Below are positions 25,440-34,480 of a stretch of DNA of 64,000 nucleotides, piece by piece. Below the pieces are notes generated by a model. The model did not search any database, was not told the origin of the DNA, and worked only from the letters and a program-made list of their open reading frames with translations. The stretch's first letter is position 1; each line of letters starts with the position of its first letter. The DNA comes from Fimbriimonadales bacterium (GTDB taxonomy: Bacteria > Armatimonadota > Fimbriimonadia > Fimbriimonadales > Fimbriimonadaceae), in assembly GCA_026418055.1 (NCBI GenBank), contig JAOACB010000004.1, positions 1 to 64,000 of the forward strand, given 5' to 3'. Position numbers and translations under genes: made by a program.

Positions 25440-26590
25440 CTGGCCACGCCCCTGGGCAGCTTGTCGTCGCGGTAGATCGCGGCCAGGGAGTCGCCGCGCC
25501 GGAACGGCGCGTGGTACAGCAGGTGCAGATACGGCTTCTGGCGTCCCGTGCGGATGCGGTCCAGCAGCAGCTCTGCGGCGCGCTCGCCGATCCCGATCCA
25601 GTCCTGCACGCATCCGGCCAGCTCCCTGCTGCCGGTCACCTGACGGACCACCCCGTCGAAGCCGGCCACCGTGCACTGCTGGGGCACCTTCACTCCCAGC
25701 CGCCGCATGGCGGCGATCAGCTGCAGGGCCAGCTCGTCGTTGAGCGCGAGCATGGCGGTGGGTCGGTTCGGGAGGGTGAGGAGGCGGCGCACGATGCGCT
25801 CGTAGGCCTGCTCGGTGGTTTCGCCCGGAAGCGAGTCGGCGGTCTCCAAGAGCTCCTCGCGGAAGGGGATGGACGCCATCTCGAGGGCTCGCCGGTAGCC
25901 TTCGACGCGCTCTCGGATCGACGACACCCTCTCGTTGCTGGCGACGCAGGCGATGCGTCGGTGTCCAAGGTCGATGAGGGCGGTGGTGGCGCGCCTCGCG
26001 GCACCGAAGTGGTCGGTGGACACGATGTCGGCCTCGAAGCCGCACGGCGGCAGTCGGTCCACGAACACGATCGGGATGCCCCGGTGGCGGATCGCCTCCA
26101 GGTAGGGGCGGTTCACCTCGCCGCCCAGGTACCAGACCAGCACTCCCCTTGCGTGCGGGTCCTCGGCCACCTGCTGCAGGAACCTGCCCTCCATCAGCAC
26201 CAGCTCGGGAGCGGTGGGCGCCTCGATGCGGCGGGACACCATCACCAAGCGGTGGCGCGTGGCGCTGAGGATGTGCCGCACGCCCTCGGCGACCAGCGTC
26301 ACAGGGCAGTGGCCCTCGGTCGGCCAGAGGCATGCCGCGACGTAGTCGTTGCCGCGCATCTCGCCCGCCTGGGGAGACACTCCGGCGGTCATCGCCACCC
26401 GGGGCCTGCAGCGCGGCTCGCGCTCGAGCAGGCACTCCGCTTCCATGCGGCGCAGCGCGTTCTGAACCACCGTGCGGCTCACCCCCATCTCCGCGGCCAG
26501 CTCTCGCTCGGGAGGAAGGAAGCTGCCGGCGGGGTAGGTGCCGTCGTCGATGCGCTGCGACAGGATCCGGACGACCTCGTTCGCATCCAT
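25436..26590 (-). CDS. GntR-type DNA-binding regulator with LacI-type sensor domain
   Basis: 384 aa hybrid. Residues 1-70 are a GntR winged helix (VVRILSQRIDDGTYPAGSFLPPERELAAEMGVSRTVVQNALRRMEAE). From about 90 on is a LacI/GalR-like sugar-binding domain (VFVDRLPPCGFEADIVSTDHFGAARRATTALIDLGHRRIACVA). This layout is that of AraR-type regulators, which respond to a sugar. The frame is open upstream, but ATG 26590 gives a normal GntR start and CAAAAT lies 6 nt before it. It is divergent from the polysaccharide genes at 26952, which may be its targets; this is inference from position. Confidence 0.88.
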   Translation of the reverse strand: MDANEVVRILSQRIDDGTYPAGSFLPPERELAAEMGVSRTVVQNALRRMEAECLLEREPRCRPRVAMTAGVSPQAGEMRGNDYVAACLWPTEGHCPVTLVAEGVRHILSATRHRLVMVSRRIEAPTAPELVLMEGRFLQQVAEDPHARGVLVWYLGGEVNRPYLEAIRHRGIPIVFVDRLPPCGFEADIVSTDHFGAARRATTALIDLGHRRIACVASNERVSSIRERVEGYRRALEMASIPFREELLETADSLPGETTEQAYERIVRRLLTLPNRPTAMLALNDELALQLIAAMRRLGVKVPQQCTVAGFDGVVRQVTGSRELAGCVQDWIGIGERAAELLLDRIRTGRQKPYLHLLYHAPFRRGDSLAAIYRDDKLPRGVAS

Positions 26591-26951
26591 GGGACCATTT
26601 TGGCCCTTGGTTCGGAGCCGACGCTCCCTGTTGCGTTCGCCGGGTTTCCGCTCCCTGCGGCGGAGTGGAACGCGCCTTGCAGGCCGTTGCGCCATCGGCC
26701 GGAGCCGACGGAAGGCCCAGCGCCGCGCCTCCGCGGATCCGCAATACTGTTTGAAGCGTTGAAAACTGCGATAATCGCCACAAGTCCGCGATGACCTTGT
26801 TCCGACGGCATCCCCAAGGGTTCCGAGCTGTCCCTCGTTCAGGAAAGGAGCGCTCCGCGCACGCCGGCCCCAGGCTCGGGCCGATCCGGCTGGCTTCGCC
26901 CCACCACCGAACGGCGATGGAATCCGCGTCCGCACGATCCCACGACCAACC
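26591..26951. other. 361-bp divergent intergenic region
   Basis: Separates the hybrid regulator from the Wzc-like gene. No convincing gene was seen. An AT-rich block at 26741-26780 contains TTGAAG (26751-26756) and GATAAT (26770-26775), but their 13-bp spacing is poor for a promoter. CAAAAT (minus strand, 26602-26597) is the likely -10 of the regulator. No clear palindromic operator was found. Confidence 0.5.
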
Positions 26952-29018
26952 ATGTTCGCGACGCACCTGAAACGAGTCCTGTTCTTCGCGCTCCTCGGCG
27001 CCCTGGTGGGTGGCGGGGTCTTCGTGCTCAGCCCCCGGGTCTACGAGGCCAGCGTGCCGCTTCTGATCGCCATCGACACCGGAGGGGTGCGCACCGGAAC
27101 GAGCGACGACGTGTCGGCGATCCTCTCCACCGGCGTCAGCCAGAACGTGGCGACCGAGGCGTCGATCCTCCGCGGCAAGGCCCTGTTCGCCGAGGCGCTC
27201 AGCCGACACGCCGAGAAGACGGGAGATCGCTCGCTGCTGCTGCCCGACCGGATCAACGACCTGTTCCAGATGTACGAGGTGATGGCGGGCCGCGACAGCC
27301 GCGTGGTGAACATCGTGGTCAAAGCCAACGACCCGAAGCTGGCCGCGGACCTCGCCAACACGATCGTCGAGACCTACAACCAGTTGCGCCAAACCAGCGC
27401 GGAGACGTCGATCTCCCAGGCGCAGCTGTACCTGCAGTCCCAGCTCGATCAGGCTCGCGTCGACCTTCGCATGGCGGAGGCGGCCCTTCGCAATTTCAAA
27501 GCCCAGTCCGGCATCGCCGACCTCGGCTCGCGCAGCCAGCAGCTGGTGGCGTACCAGTCCACGCTGATGCAGCAGCTCGACCAGGCGAAGCTGGAGGAGC
27601 GGACGCTGCAGAGCCAGATCAACGTCATCCGGCAGAACCTGCCGAAGCTGCCGACGATGGTCACGGAGTCGTACAACGAGACGCAGAGCCCGCTCGTGCA
27701 GCGCCTGGAGCAGCAGCTGGCGGAATACGAGGCGAGCCGCACGGAGCTGCTGCGCACGTTCACCGAGGACTCGCGCAGGGTCCGGGAGCTCGACGATCTG
27801 ATCAAGCGCACCCAGGAGAAGCTCGTCGAGGCGCGCAAGAACGAATGGAGGCAAGCCTCCCGCGGCTTCGTGAAGGACACCGTGCGCAAGCAGTTCGAGG
27901 ACTCGCTGGTCACGAGCCAGGTTCAGCTGGCCGCGGTGCGACAGCGCATCCGCCAGCTGACCGACACTCTGGGCCGCGTGCAGTCGCAGATCGAGCAGCT
28001 GCCGGAGAAGGAGATGAAGCTCGCCCAGCTCACGCGCGACCGCGAGGTGTTCGACGAGAAGTACCAGCGGTTGCGCCGCCAGATGGAGGACGTCCGCTAT
28101 CGGAGCATCGGAGGCATGCGGCAGGCCACCGCGCTGTTCCCGGCCACCGAGAACCCCAACCCCGTCGCGCCGAACCTCGCGCGTCTGCTCTTGGTCTGCT
28201 CGTTCGGCGGCGCGGTCGTGGGCTTCCTGTACAGCCTGGCCCGCGAGTCGATGCGCACCACGGCTCAGACGTCGACGGAGCTGTCGCACCTCATGGGCCT
28301 GCCGGTCTCCGCCACCTCGCCGATGCTGCCTCCCAAGGTGCTCGAGCGCAATCTCAAGTCGCTCGCCTCCGCGAGCTTCCAGCCGCAGGAGTCGTTCAAG
28401 TTCATGGCGTTCGCCACCCTGTTCAGCCAGGGCGAGAGCCCTCGTCGGGTGCTGTTCACCGGCATCCGGGGCTCGGTGGGCTGTTCGCCCAGCGCGGGGC
28501 AGTTCGCGGTCGCCGCCTCGAGGACCGGCAGGCGAACGATTCTGGTGGACGCCGACCTGCGGCATGCCACCCTCAGCAAGGTGTTCCAGTGCCAAGGCAA
28601 GCCTGGCGTGCGCGAGCTGATCACCCACAGGATGCTGCCGAACGAGAACCCCGAGATCTCGATCGAGACCGAGCACCCTCAGCTGCGCATCGTGCCGGCC
28701 GGGGCCGCGGATGGCCCGACGATCAGCGACGTGCCGGTCGCCGATGTGATCGGCTTCCTGGACGCCCTGCAGGAGCAGGCGGACCTGATCGTGATCGACG
28801 CCCCGCCGATCGACGCGGTGGCGGACACCGTGCGCTTCGTGCCGTTCGTCGACCAGGTGTGCCTGGTGGTTTCGGCGAAGACCACGCGCTTTGGAGACAT
28901 CCCCATCGCCACGGATCTGCTCAAGCGCGCGGGGGCGAAGTCGGTCAACGTGGTGCTCACCGGCACCGATCCCGAGGAGGAGCCGTTCAGCCGGAAGAGC
29001 TCCTATCTGGTGGGGTGA
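26952..29018 (+). CDS. Wzc-like polysaccharide co-polymerase with degenerate tyrosine-kinase domain
   Basis: 688 aa. The N-terminal Wzz-type domain has one membrane helix (residues 10-27) and starts without the usual cytoplasmic tail. A long coiled-coil region runs about 140-380, and a second helix lies near 410-430. The C-terminal 200 residues align with bacterial tyrosine kinases: LVDADLRHATLSKVF (Walker A') and LIVIDAPP (Walker B) are kept. The Walker A P-loop reads GSVGCSPSAGQ, with Cys511 where the essential Lys is expected. The tail (FSRKSSYLVG) has one Tyr instead of a tyrosine cluster. It probably regulates chain length or export of a polysaccharide made with the two glycosyltransferases downstream, but is unlikely to be a kinase. 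Confidence 0.85.
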   Translation: MFATHLKRVLFFALLGALVGGGVFVLSPRVYEASVPLLIAIDTGGVRTGTSDDVSAILSTGVSQNVATEASILRGKALFAEALSRHAEKTGDRSLLLPDRINDLFQMYEVMAGRDSRVVNIVVKANDPKLAADLANTIVETYNQLRQTSAETSISQAQLYLQSQLDQARVDLRMAEAALRNFKAQSGIADLGSRSQQLVAYQSTLMQQLDQAKLEERTLQSQINVIRQNLPKLPTMVTESYNETQSPLVQRLEQQLAEYEASRTELLRTFTEDSRRVRELDDLIKRTQEKLVEARKNEWRQASRGFVKDTVRKQFEDSLVTSQVQLAAVRQRIRQLTDTLGRVQSQIEQLPEKEMKLAQLTRDREVFDEKYQRLRRQMEDVRYRSIGGMRQATALFPATENPNPVAPNLARLLLVCSFGGAVVGFLYSLARESMRTTAQTSTELSHLMGLPVSATSPMLPPKVLERNLKSLASASFQPQESFKFMAFATLFSQGESPRRVLFTGIRGSVGCSPSAGQFAVAASRTGRRTILVDADLRHATLSKVFQCQGKPGVRELITHRMLPNENPEISIETEHPQLRIVPAGAADGPTISDVPVADVIGFLDALQEQADLIVIDAPPIDAVADTVRFVPFVDQVCLVVSAKTTRFGDIPIATDLLKRAGAKSVNVVLTGTDPEEEPFSRKSSYLVG

Positions 29019-29022
29019 GCGC

Positions 29023-29931
29023 GTGGTGCGGGGCCGAGCCTCGGTCATCGTGCCCTGCTTCAACGCCTCGGGGACGCTGCGCCAGGCGATCGACTCCGCT
29101 CTAGCCCAGACCCACGCCGACACGGAGGTCGTCGTCGTGGACGACGGCTCGACCGACGGGTCGGCGGCCATCGCGGCGTCCTACGGCGAGCGCGTTGTGT
29201 TGGTCCGCCAGCCGAACCGGGGCCTGTCCGCGGCGCGCAACGCAGGGGTCGCCGAGTCGTCGGGCGAGTTTCTGACGCTGCTCGACGCAGACGACGCGCT
29301 GATGCCCGAGTGCGTGGCGCGCCGCGTGGCTGTGCTGCTGCGGCACCCCGAGGTGGGGTTGGTGGCCGGCTACTACCGGGAGATCGACGCGGAGGGAAGG
29401 CTGCGCGAGCGCGTGCCGGAGCAGCGCCGCGTGGGTCCTCTGCCGCCGTTTCGTCAGGCGGTGAGGAGGAACTGGGGGCCTCCGGTCGGCTGGACGTTCC
29501 GACGGGAGGCCTTCGAGCGTTGCGGGGGCTTCGATCCGTTGCTGCGCAGCTGCGAGGACTGGGACTTCGTGATCCGCGTCGCCTCCCGCTACGCGATCGC
29601 CTACGATCCGGAGCCGCACGCGCTGTACCGCATCAGCCCCGGGCAGATGTCCTCGAACTTCGAGCGGATGCTCGATGCCGCGCGCCGCGTGCGTCTGAAG
29701 AACGCCGCCTACGCGGAACACCCCTGGCTGTACCGTTGGGACGCGCTGTGGGGCCAGTTCGAGCTCGGTCGGCGCATCCTGTTCGCCTCGCTGTTCCAAT
29801 CGGGACCGGGTGGAGGGAGGCGCACCGCAGCCTTGGTGGCCCGGCACCCTCACCTGCTGTGGGTGGGGGTGCTGTCCGCGCTCTCGTACCTCGCGGGCAA
29901 ACGCCCCTCGTCGGGGGGCCGCCGTGGCTGA
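29023..29931 (+). CDS. family 2 glycosyltransferase
   Basis: 302 aa, GT-A fold. It starts with ASVIVPCFNASGTLRQAIDSAL, then VVVVDDGSTDGS near 38, and LTLLDADDAL near 80 with the DxD metal site. GWTFRREAFERCGGFDP and CEDWDFVIR near 150-180 form the acceptor and catalytic-base region. A hydrophobic C-terminal stretch follows. GTG 29023 is used as start; it lies 4 bp after the stop of the Wzc-like gene. It adds a sugar to a lipid- or polymer-linked acceptor; donor and acceptor are unknown. Confidence 0.88.
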   Translation: MVRGRASVIVPCFNASGTLRQAIDSALAQTHADTEVVVVDDGSTDGSAAIAASYGERVVLVRQPNRGLSAARNAGVAESSGEFLTLLDADDALMPECVARRVAVLLRHPEVGLVAGYYREIDAEGRLRERVPEQRRVGPLPPFRQAVRRNWGPPVGWTFRREAFERCGGFDPLLRSCEDWDFVIRVASRYAIAYDPEPHALYRISPGQMSSNFERMLDAARRVRLKNAAYAEHPWLYRWDALWGQFELGRRILFASLFQSGPGGGRRTAALVARHPHLLWVGVLSALSYLAGKRPSSGGRRG

Positions 29932-30769
29932 TCTCACGGCAGCGGTCGTGCTGCCTGCCCACAACGCCGAGGGCACCATCGCCCGCGCCGTGCGCTCGGC
30001 ATGGGAGCAAGAGCCGCGGCCACAGGAGGTGGTCGTGGGGGACGACGGCAGCACCGACGGCACGGCGCGGGAGGCCGAGCGGGCCGGAGCGCGGGTCCTG
30101 CGCCTGCCCAAGGCCAACGCCAACGTAGCCCGCAACGCGGCCGCCCGGGCCACCCGCGCGGACGTGCTGTTCTTCCTGGACGCCGACGACTGGTTCGCGC
30201 CGGGCAAGGTCGCCGCGCACCTGTCGGTCCACGGGCAGCGGCGCCCCAGCATCGTGTTCGATCCTGCCGCGCGCGTCACTCCGGAGGGCAAGCGGCTGGG
30301 TCTCAGCGGGCCGGCGCTCGGCGGCCCGATCGGCTGGCGCCAGGTGTGCGGCCGAACCTATTGGTACGGCGGATCGACCGCCTCGGTGCGCCGAGAGACG
30401 TTCGAGGCGGTCGGCGGGTTCCGCGAGGAGCTGTCGAGCCAGCAGGATCTGGACTTCTGGATCCGCGTGCTGCACCGTTGCGGCGAGGGCTGGGTTCTGC
30501 CGAGCCAGCACACGTTCTGGCTCTGCCACCCGGGCTCGCTCAGCCACAACCCCCATGGGGTCCTTGAGAACCTCGAGCGGCTGCTGAGGGGCCTCGAGTT
30601 CCTCCCTCGGTCCGATGCGGCCCGCCTGCGGAGCCACGTGCTGTTCAACGCGGCCGACAACCTGCCGCTGGGGAGCGCCCTCCCGCTGCTGGCTCGCGCG
30701 CTGGATCGTGCCTACGACCCTCGGTTCGCCAAGGCCCTGTTCCGCTCGCTCCGCCGAACCTTCCGATGA
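29924..30769 (+). CDS. family 2 glycosyltransferase
   Basis: 281 aa, GT-A fold, overlapping the previous gene by 8 bp. Motifs: AAVVLPAHNAEGTIARAVRSAW at the start, VVGDDGSTDGTA near 37, FFLDADDWF near 80 (DxD), and ASVRRETFEAVGGF with SQQDLDFWIRV near 150-180, where a Gln-Asp pair replaces the common Glu-Asp. It shares the layout of the upstream transferase, so the two may be diverged duplicates that act in turn on the same glycan. GTG 29924 is chosen because it gives the normal family N-terminus. Confidence 0.87.
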   Translation: MADLTAAVVLPAHNAEGTIARAVRSAWEQEPRPQEVVVGDDGSTDGTAREAERAGARVLRLPKANANVARNAAARATRADVLFFLDADDWFAPGKVAAHLSVHGQRRPSIVFDPAARVTPEGKRLGLSGPALGGPIGWRQVCGRTYWYGGSTASVRRETFEAVGGFREELSSQQDLDFWIRVLHRCGEGWVLPSQHTFWLCHPGSLSHNPHGVLENLERLLRGLEFLPRSDAARLRSHVLFNAADNLPLGSALPLLARALDRAYDPRFAKALFRSLRRTFR

Positions 30770-30784
30770 GCCGAGCCTGGGTTC

Positions 30785-31099
30785 TCACTGGCCGAGGTTC
30801 TGCCGGATCTCCTTCTCGGTCTCGACCAGCGTCTCGTAGTGGGTTCTGGCGCGCTCCTCGTTGCCCGCGTGGAACTCGAGGAAGGGAGCCCTCTGGTCGG
30901 GGCTCAGAGAGGCCCATCCGCCGGTGGCGTTCCGCGCCACCTCGGACATCTTGGGGAGCAGTGCCTGCTTGGCGGGGTCCGACAGCGGGGCCGGCTCCTC
31001 CTTCGAGGTGACCGGCGCGCTCTCGTCTTGAGGGCCGCCGCAGGCAGCCAACGACAGAGCAAGGCCAACGATCAGCAAAAGGTTCCGAAGCGTTCTCAT
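30785..31099 (-). CDS. small lipoprotein
   Basis: 104 aa with lipoprotein signal MRTLRNLLLIVGLALSLAAC and lipobox LAAC, so the mature protein of 85 residues is lipid-anchored. It has a Pro/Glu-rich spacer and then a charged helical part (WASLSPDQRAPFLEFHAGNEE, TLVETEKEIRQNLGQ). It lies downstream of a prepilin-like gene on the same strand, separated by a 13-bp-stem hairpin. The same order is found at 3905-5005. Function unknown. Confidence 0.78.
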   Translation of the reverse strand: MRTLRNLLLIVGLALSLAACGGPQDESAPVTSKEEPAPLSDPAKQALLPKMSEVARNATGGWASLSPDQRAPFLEFHAGNEERARTHYETLVETEKEIRQNLGQ

Positions 31100-31123
31100 G
31101 CCGGGTGGGTCGAGGGGGATCGG

Positions 31124-31154
31124 GCCGGCTCCGGCCGCTGAGGCCGGAGCCGGC
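31124..31154 (-). terminator. perfect 13-bp-stem hairpin between prepilin and lipoprotein genes
   Basis: GCCGGCTCCGGCC (31124-31136) and its exact reverse complement (31142-31154) flank a 5-nt loop. No T-tract follows on either strand. It could slow or stop transcription or protect the prepilin message from decay. It is equivalent in place to the hairpin at 4767-4799. Confidence 0.6.
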
Positions 31155-31173
31155 AGACCGCGGACGAGGCCGG

Positions 31174-32187
31174 TCAGTTCTGGACCGGCAGCCCGGTCAT
31201 GGGGTCGAGCAGCTGCTGGCCCGCGGCGGTGTACATCCGCGGTCCCCACAGGTAGCTGCTGGGGTTGACCGTCCGGCTGAACTTGGCGTACTTGGCGGAG
31301 CCGTCCACCATGCCGTAGTTGTCGCCTTCGCTCCAGCGGTCCCAGCTGTGGTAGGTGATCAGCGGCAGGGTGCCGCTGGGGTTGGTGCGGCAACCCAGCA
31401 GGGCCGGCTTGATCCGCTCGGCGTTGATCGCGAACAGCGGGCTGAAGGAGCCGTCGGTGTTCTCTCCCAGGTACTGCACGGTGTTGTCGGCGTCCTTGGT
31501 GGCCGCGTTGGTGGAGCGGTGCGAGCTGTTGCGCAGGCCCGTTCCCAGCGACTGGCCGTTGAGGCACTGCAGGTTGTCCACCAAGCCTGCGATCAGGATG
31601 GTGTTCGAGACGTTCTCGACCGTCGACTGGCTGATCACCTTGATGCCGCCCTCGACGACGTCGCGGATGTTCCGCAGGCGCGGCATCACCGCCGAGTTGA
31701 CGGTGTAGCTCAGGCGGGGAGCCTGCAAGTCCACGATGAAGCCGTTCAGTTGCGGCACGCCGGGAGGCGTGTTGCCGCCCACGGGGCACCGGTCGGCCTG
31801 CTGGCCGCTCGGCCAGCCCTTGCCGCTGTTGTTGTTCGCCGAGGAGAAGCACGTGGGCGCGTGGCCGCCGATCTTGTCGCCGGGGCTCACAAAGATGTCC
31901 ACGTTCTTGACGTAGGGCATCACCATGCCGGACCAGTGGATGTATCCGCCGGCGGTGCCGCCCGCGGCCGGGTTGAACGCCCTGTGGAAGTAGGCGCTGG
32001 GATACACGTCGTCGTTGTCGGCGATGTACATCAGCAGCGAGGTGTTCAGCTGCTTGACGTTGCTCAGGTCGCTCGACTTCTTGGCGGAGTTCTTCGCCTG
32101 CGCGAACACGGGAAAGAGAATCGCGGCGAGGATCGCGATGATCGCGATGACGACCAGAAGCTCGATGAGGGTGAACGCTCTTTTCAT
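31174..32187 (-). CDS. prepilin-like secreted protein
   Basis: 337 aa starting [13 protein letters not shown], with prepilin cleavage expected after MKRA. The first 33 residues match the protein at 3905 almost exactly, and [15 protein letters not shown] follows. The middle is rich in Asn, Ser, Gly and Tyr. [14 protein letters not shown] near 300 is the C-terminal DG motif of DUF1559-type pseudopilins, with a longer spacer from the His. No pilus assembly genes are nearby. A purine-rich AAGAGAG lies about 9 nt before the start. A hairpin and a lipoprotein gene follow on the same strand. Confidence 0.88.
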   Translation of the reverse strand: MKRAFTLIELLVVIAIIAILAAILFPVFAQAKNSAKKSSDLSNVKQLNTSLLMYIADNDDVYPSAYFHRAFNPAAGGTAGGYIHWSGMVMPYVKNVDIFVSPGDKIGGHAPTCFSSANNNSGKGWPSGQQADRCPVGGNTPPGVPQLNGFIVDLQAPRLSYTVNSAVMPRLRNIRDVVEGGIKVISQSTVENVSNTILIAGLVDNLQCLNGQSLGTGLRNSSHRSTNAATKDADNTVQYLGENTDGSFSPLFAINAERIKPALLGCRTNPSGTLPLITYHSWDRWSEGDNYGMVDGSAKYAKFSRTVNPSSYLWGPRMYTAAGQQLLDPMTGLPVQN

Positions 32188-32347
32188 ACGACCGCTCTCT
32201 TGTGGGCTCGAACTAGGTCTGAAGACCCACGTCCATCACGGTATCACCCGAGCGTTAAGAGCGCTTTAAGGTTGTATTGGGAAACTCAAAAACGGAGGAT
32301 TCGGGAATCCAATCCGGCATTTCCGCAGGCGTGCGGCCGTCAGCGGC

Positions 32348-33301
32348 TCAAGCGACTGTGTTCCTCGGCGCGCCCTGCAGGAAGCTGCGCACGTTCTCCG
32401 CCGCGGCGTCCAGGAGCCTGCGGCGTGCCGCGCGAGTGGCCCACGCGATGTGCGGGGTGACCACGCAGTTCGGCGCGGACAGCAGCGGATTGTCCTCGGG
32501 CGGGGGCTCCACCGCCAGCACGTCCACAGCGGCCGCGGCGATCCGTCCGCCCGCCAGCGCCTCCGCCAGGTCCCGCTCGTCGACCAAAGGACCCCGGGCG
32601 GTGTTGACCAGCCAGGCGGTCGGCTTCATCAGGCTCAGGGCGCGCCGATCGATCAGGCCGCGATTCTGGGGCGTCAGCGGACAGTGCAGGCTGACGACGT
32701 CCGCCCGCCGCAGAAGCTCGTCCAAGGGCACGAGCGGCACGTCCGCCTCCGCGACGGCGGGGTCGTGGGCGAGAACCCCCATGCCGAAGGCCCTGCCGAG
32801 CGCGGCCGTGGCTCTGCCGATGCGTCCGTAGCCGACCAGGCCCAGCGTGAGGCCCTCCAGCTCCACCAGCTCGCCCTCCCAGAAGCAGAAGTCCGGCGAG
32901 GCCGACCAGCTCCCTGTTCGGCACAGCTCGCTGTGCCGTCCGACCCGGTGGGCGAGCTCCAGGATCAGCGCGAACGTGAGCTGGGCCACCGACCGCGTCC
33001 CGTATTCCGGAACGTTGGTGACGACGATTCCTCGGCGGCGCGCTTCGCCGACGTCCACGATGTTGTAGCCCGTGGCCAGGACGCCCACGTAGCGCAGATC
33101 CGGCAGCCGCTCGAACGCCTCCGAACCGATGGGGACCTTGTTCGTCAGCACGATCGGCGCGCCGGCGCAGCGCGGCACGACCAGCTCGGGCGGCGTGCGC
33201 GGATGCACCGTCAGCTCGCCCAAGGCTTCCAGCGGCTCCCAGGACAGGTCTCCTGGGTTGAGGGTGTATCCGTCGAGCACGACGATGCGGGACCGCTCCA
33301 T
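32348..33301 (-). CDS. D-isomer-specific 2-hydroxyacid dehydrogenase (glycerate dehydrogenase-like)
   Basis: 317 aa NAD-dependent enzyme. The nucleotide-binding motif LGLVGYGRIGRA is near residue 148-159. The catalytic triad is present: Arg in NTARGPLVDE near 233, Glu in VLAVEPPPEDNPLL near 262, and His in TPHIAW near 285. ILTNKVPIGSEAFERLPDLRYVGVLATGYNIVDV matches the glycerate/hydroxypyruvate reductase branch best. The gene starts 3 bp after the apbC stop, so it is in one operon with it. Confidence 0.88.
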   Translation of the reverse strand: MERSRIVVLDGYTLNPGDLSWEPLEALGELTVHPRTPPELVVPRCAGAPIVLTNKVPIGSEAFERLPDLRYVGVLATGYNIVDVGEARRRGIVVTNVPEYGTRSVAQLTFALILELAHRVGRHSELCRTGSWSASPDFCFWEGELVELEGLTLGLVGYGRIGRATAALGRAFGMGVLAHDPAVAEADVPLVPLDELLRRADVVSLHCPLTPQNRGLIDRRALSLMKPTAWLVNTARGPLVDERDLAEALAGGRIAAAAVDVLAVEPPPEDNPLLSAPNCVVTPHIAWATRAARRRLLDAAAENVRSFLQGAPRNTVA

Positions 33302-33304
33302 CGC

Positions 33305-34381
33305 TCAGGCCTTCTCGAAGGAAACCCCAGGATTGGCGAGGTGGGCGGAGATGCTGGCCTGCTGCGCCAGCCGCCTCGCGATGTCGCGGAAGGCCTGCGC
33401 CTGCGGCGAGTCGGGAAACCGCACGAGGCTGGGCGTTCCGTCGTCCGACGAGGAGCTCACGGCAGGGTCCAAAGGAATGGCGCCGAGGTAGGGAAGGTCG
33501 TAGCGCAGCGAGAGCTCCTCGCCCGACAGGCCGGAGAAGATCTGCGTGACGGTTCCGCATCCGGGGCACACGAAGCCGGCCATGTTCTCCAGCACCCCCA
33601 GCACGGGAGCGTTCAGCCTGCGGAACAGCTGCACGGACTTGGCGGCGATGTTGGCGGCCATGTGCTGGGGTGTGGTGACGATCACCACGCCGGTCAGCGG
33701 CACGGTTTGCGCGAGCGTCATCGGAGCGTCGCCGGTGCCCGGGGGCAGATCGACCAGCAGGTAGTCCAGCTCCCCCCACTCCACGTCGGCCAGCAACTGG
33801 CGCACCGTGCCGGCGACCATCGGCCCCCGCCACAGCACGGCCTGGCCCTCCTCCATCAGGAAGCCGATCGACATCATCTTGACGCCGTGCCGCTCGATCG
33901 GCAGAATCTTCTGGTTGCGCGCCTCGGGGTGTTCCCCAGCGCAACCCATCATGAGCGGGATGCTGGGGCCGTACACGTCGGCGTCCAGCAGGCCCACGCG
34001 GGCACCGGACTGCGCCAGTGCGATGGCCAGGTTCACCGAGACGGTGCTTTTGCCCACGCCGCCCTTGCCGCTGGCGATGGCCAGCGAGTGCGCCACGCCG
34101 GGAATCGGGTTGTCGAGGTTGGTCTCTCGACCCACCACCCGCGCGGTCATCGCCACCTCCACCCCTGTGACGCCCGGCAGAGCCATCACCGCCTCCTCGG
34201 CCTGCTGCTTGAGCAGATCCTTGACCGGGCACGCCGGCGTCGTGAGCTCGATCTTGAACGCGACCGCGCCGCCGCAGACCTCCAGATCCTTCACGAAGCC
34301 CAGGGAAACGATGTCCCGGTGGAGGTCGGGATCCCGCACCGTGCGCAGCGCGTTCAGAACATCCTGTTCGGTGACCGACAT
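33305..34381 (-). CDS. apbC: Mrp/ApbC-family iron-sulfur cluster carrier ATPase
   Basis: 358 aa. Residues 1-80 are a MIP18/DUF59 domain (ALRTVRDPDLHRDIVSLGFVKDL). The deviant Walker A is ASGKGGVGKSTVSVNLA near 104, followed by LLDADVYGPSIP near 133 and VDLPPGTGDAPMT near 205. CPGC near 275 is the cluster-binding CxxC of Mrp/Nbp35 proteins. It carries 4Fe-4S clusters to target enzymes in the cytoplasm, which this organism needs for the many Fe-S proteins of the respiratory block. TACCAT lies 9 nt before the start on this strand. Confidence 0.93.
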   Translation of the reverse strand: MSVTEQDVLNALRTVRDPDLHRDIVSLGFVKDLEVCGGAVAFKIELTTPACPVKDLLKQQAEEAVMALPGVTGVEVAMTARVVGRETNLDNPIPGVAHSLAIASGKGGVGKSTVSVNLAIALAQSGARVGLLDADVYGPSIPLMMGCAGEHPEARNQKILPIERHGVKMMSIGFLMEEGQAVLWRGPMVAGTVRQLLADVEWGELDYLLVDLPPGTGDAPMTLAQTVPLTGVVIVTTPQHMAANIAAKSVQLFRRLNAPVLGVLENMAGFVCPGCGTVTQIFSGLSGEELSLRYDLPYLGAIPLDPAVSSSSDDGTPSLVRFPDSPQAQAFRDIARRLAQQASISAHLANPGVSFEKA

Positions 34382-34390
34382 GGTTCTCAG

Positions 34391-34396
34391 ATGGTA
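34391..34396 (-). promoter_or_regulatory. candidate -10 hexamer of apbC, leaderless type
   Basis: On the minus strand TACCAT ends 9 nt before ATG 34381. Confidence 0.3.
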
Positions 34397-34469
34397 CCTA
34401 CGAGCCCGCCGGCCGCCCGAGCGACGGGCGTGGGTCCCCGGTTCGGCGGTTACGCCCCCGCCGATTTGC

Positions 34470-34475
34470 TAGAAT
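34470..34475 (+). promoter_or_regulatory. candidate -10 hexamer of the six-gene chain, leaderless type
   Basis: TAGAAT ends 5 nt before ATG 34481 and would drive the overlapping genes from 34481 to 41281. Confidence 0.45.
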
Positions 34476-34480
34476 GGGCC

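Noticed and set aside
26790-26969. 59-codon frame in the 361-bp divergent gap
   Set aside because: Basic, low-complexity translation, no ribosome binding site, and it runs into the Wzc-like gene in another frame.
24450-29171. Very long minus-strand open frame (1573 codons)
   Set aside because: It crosses queE, trpG, part of the hybrid regulator in the wrong frame and the Wzc-like gene antisense. Stop codons are rare in this GC-rich DNA; no domain is visible.
32450-34480. Upstream extension of the BtuF-like frame by more than 670 codons
   Set aside because: The extension is antisense to the hydroxyacid dehydrogenase and apbC. The lipoprotein signal begins exactly at ATG 34481.
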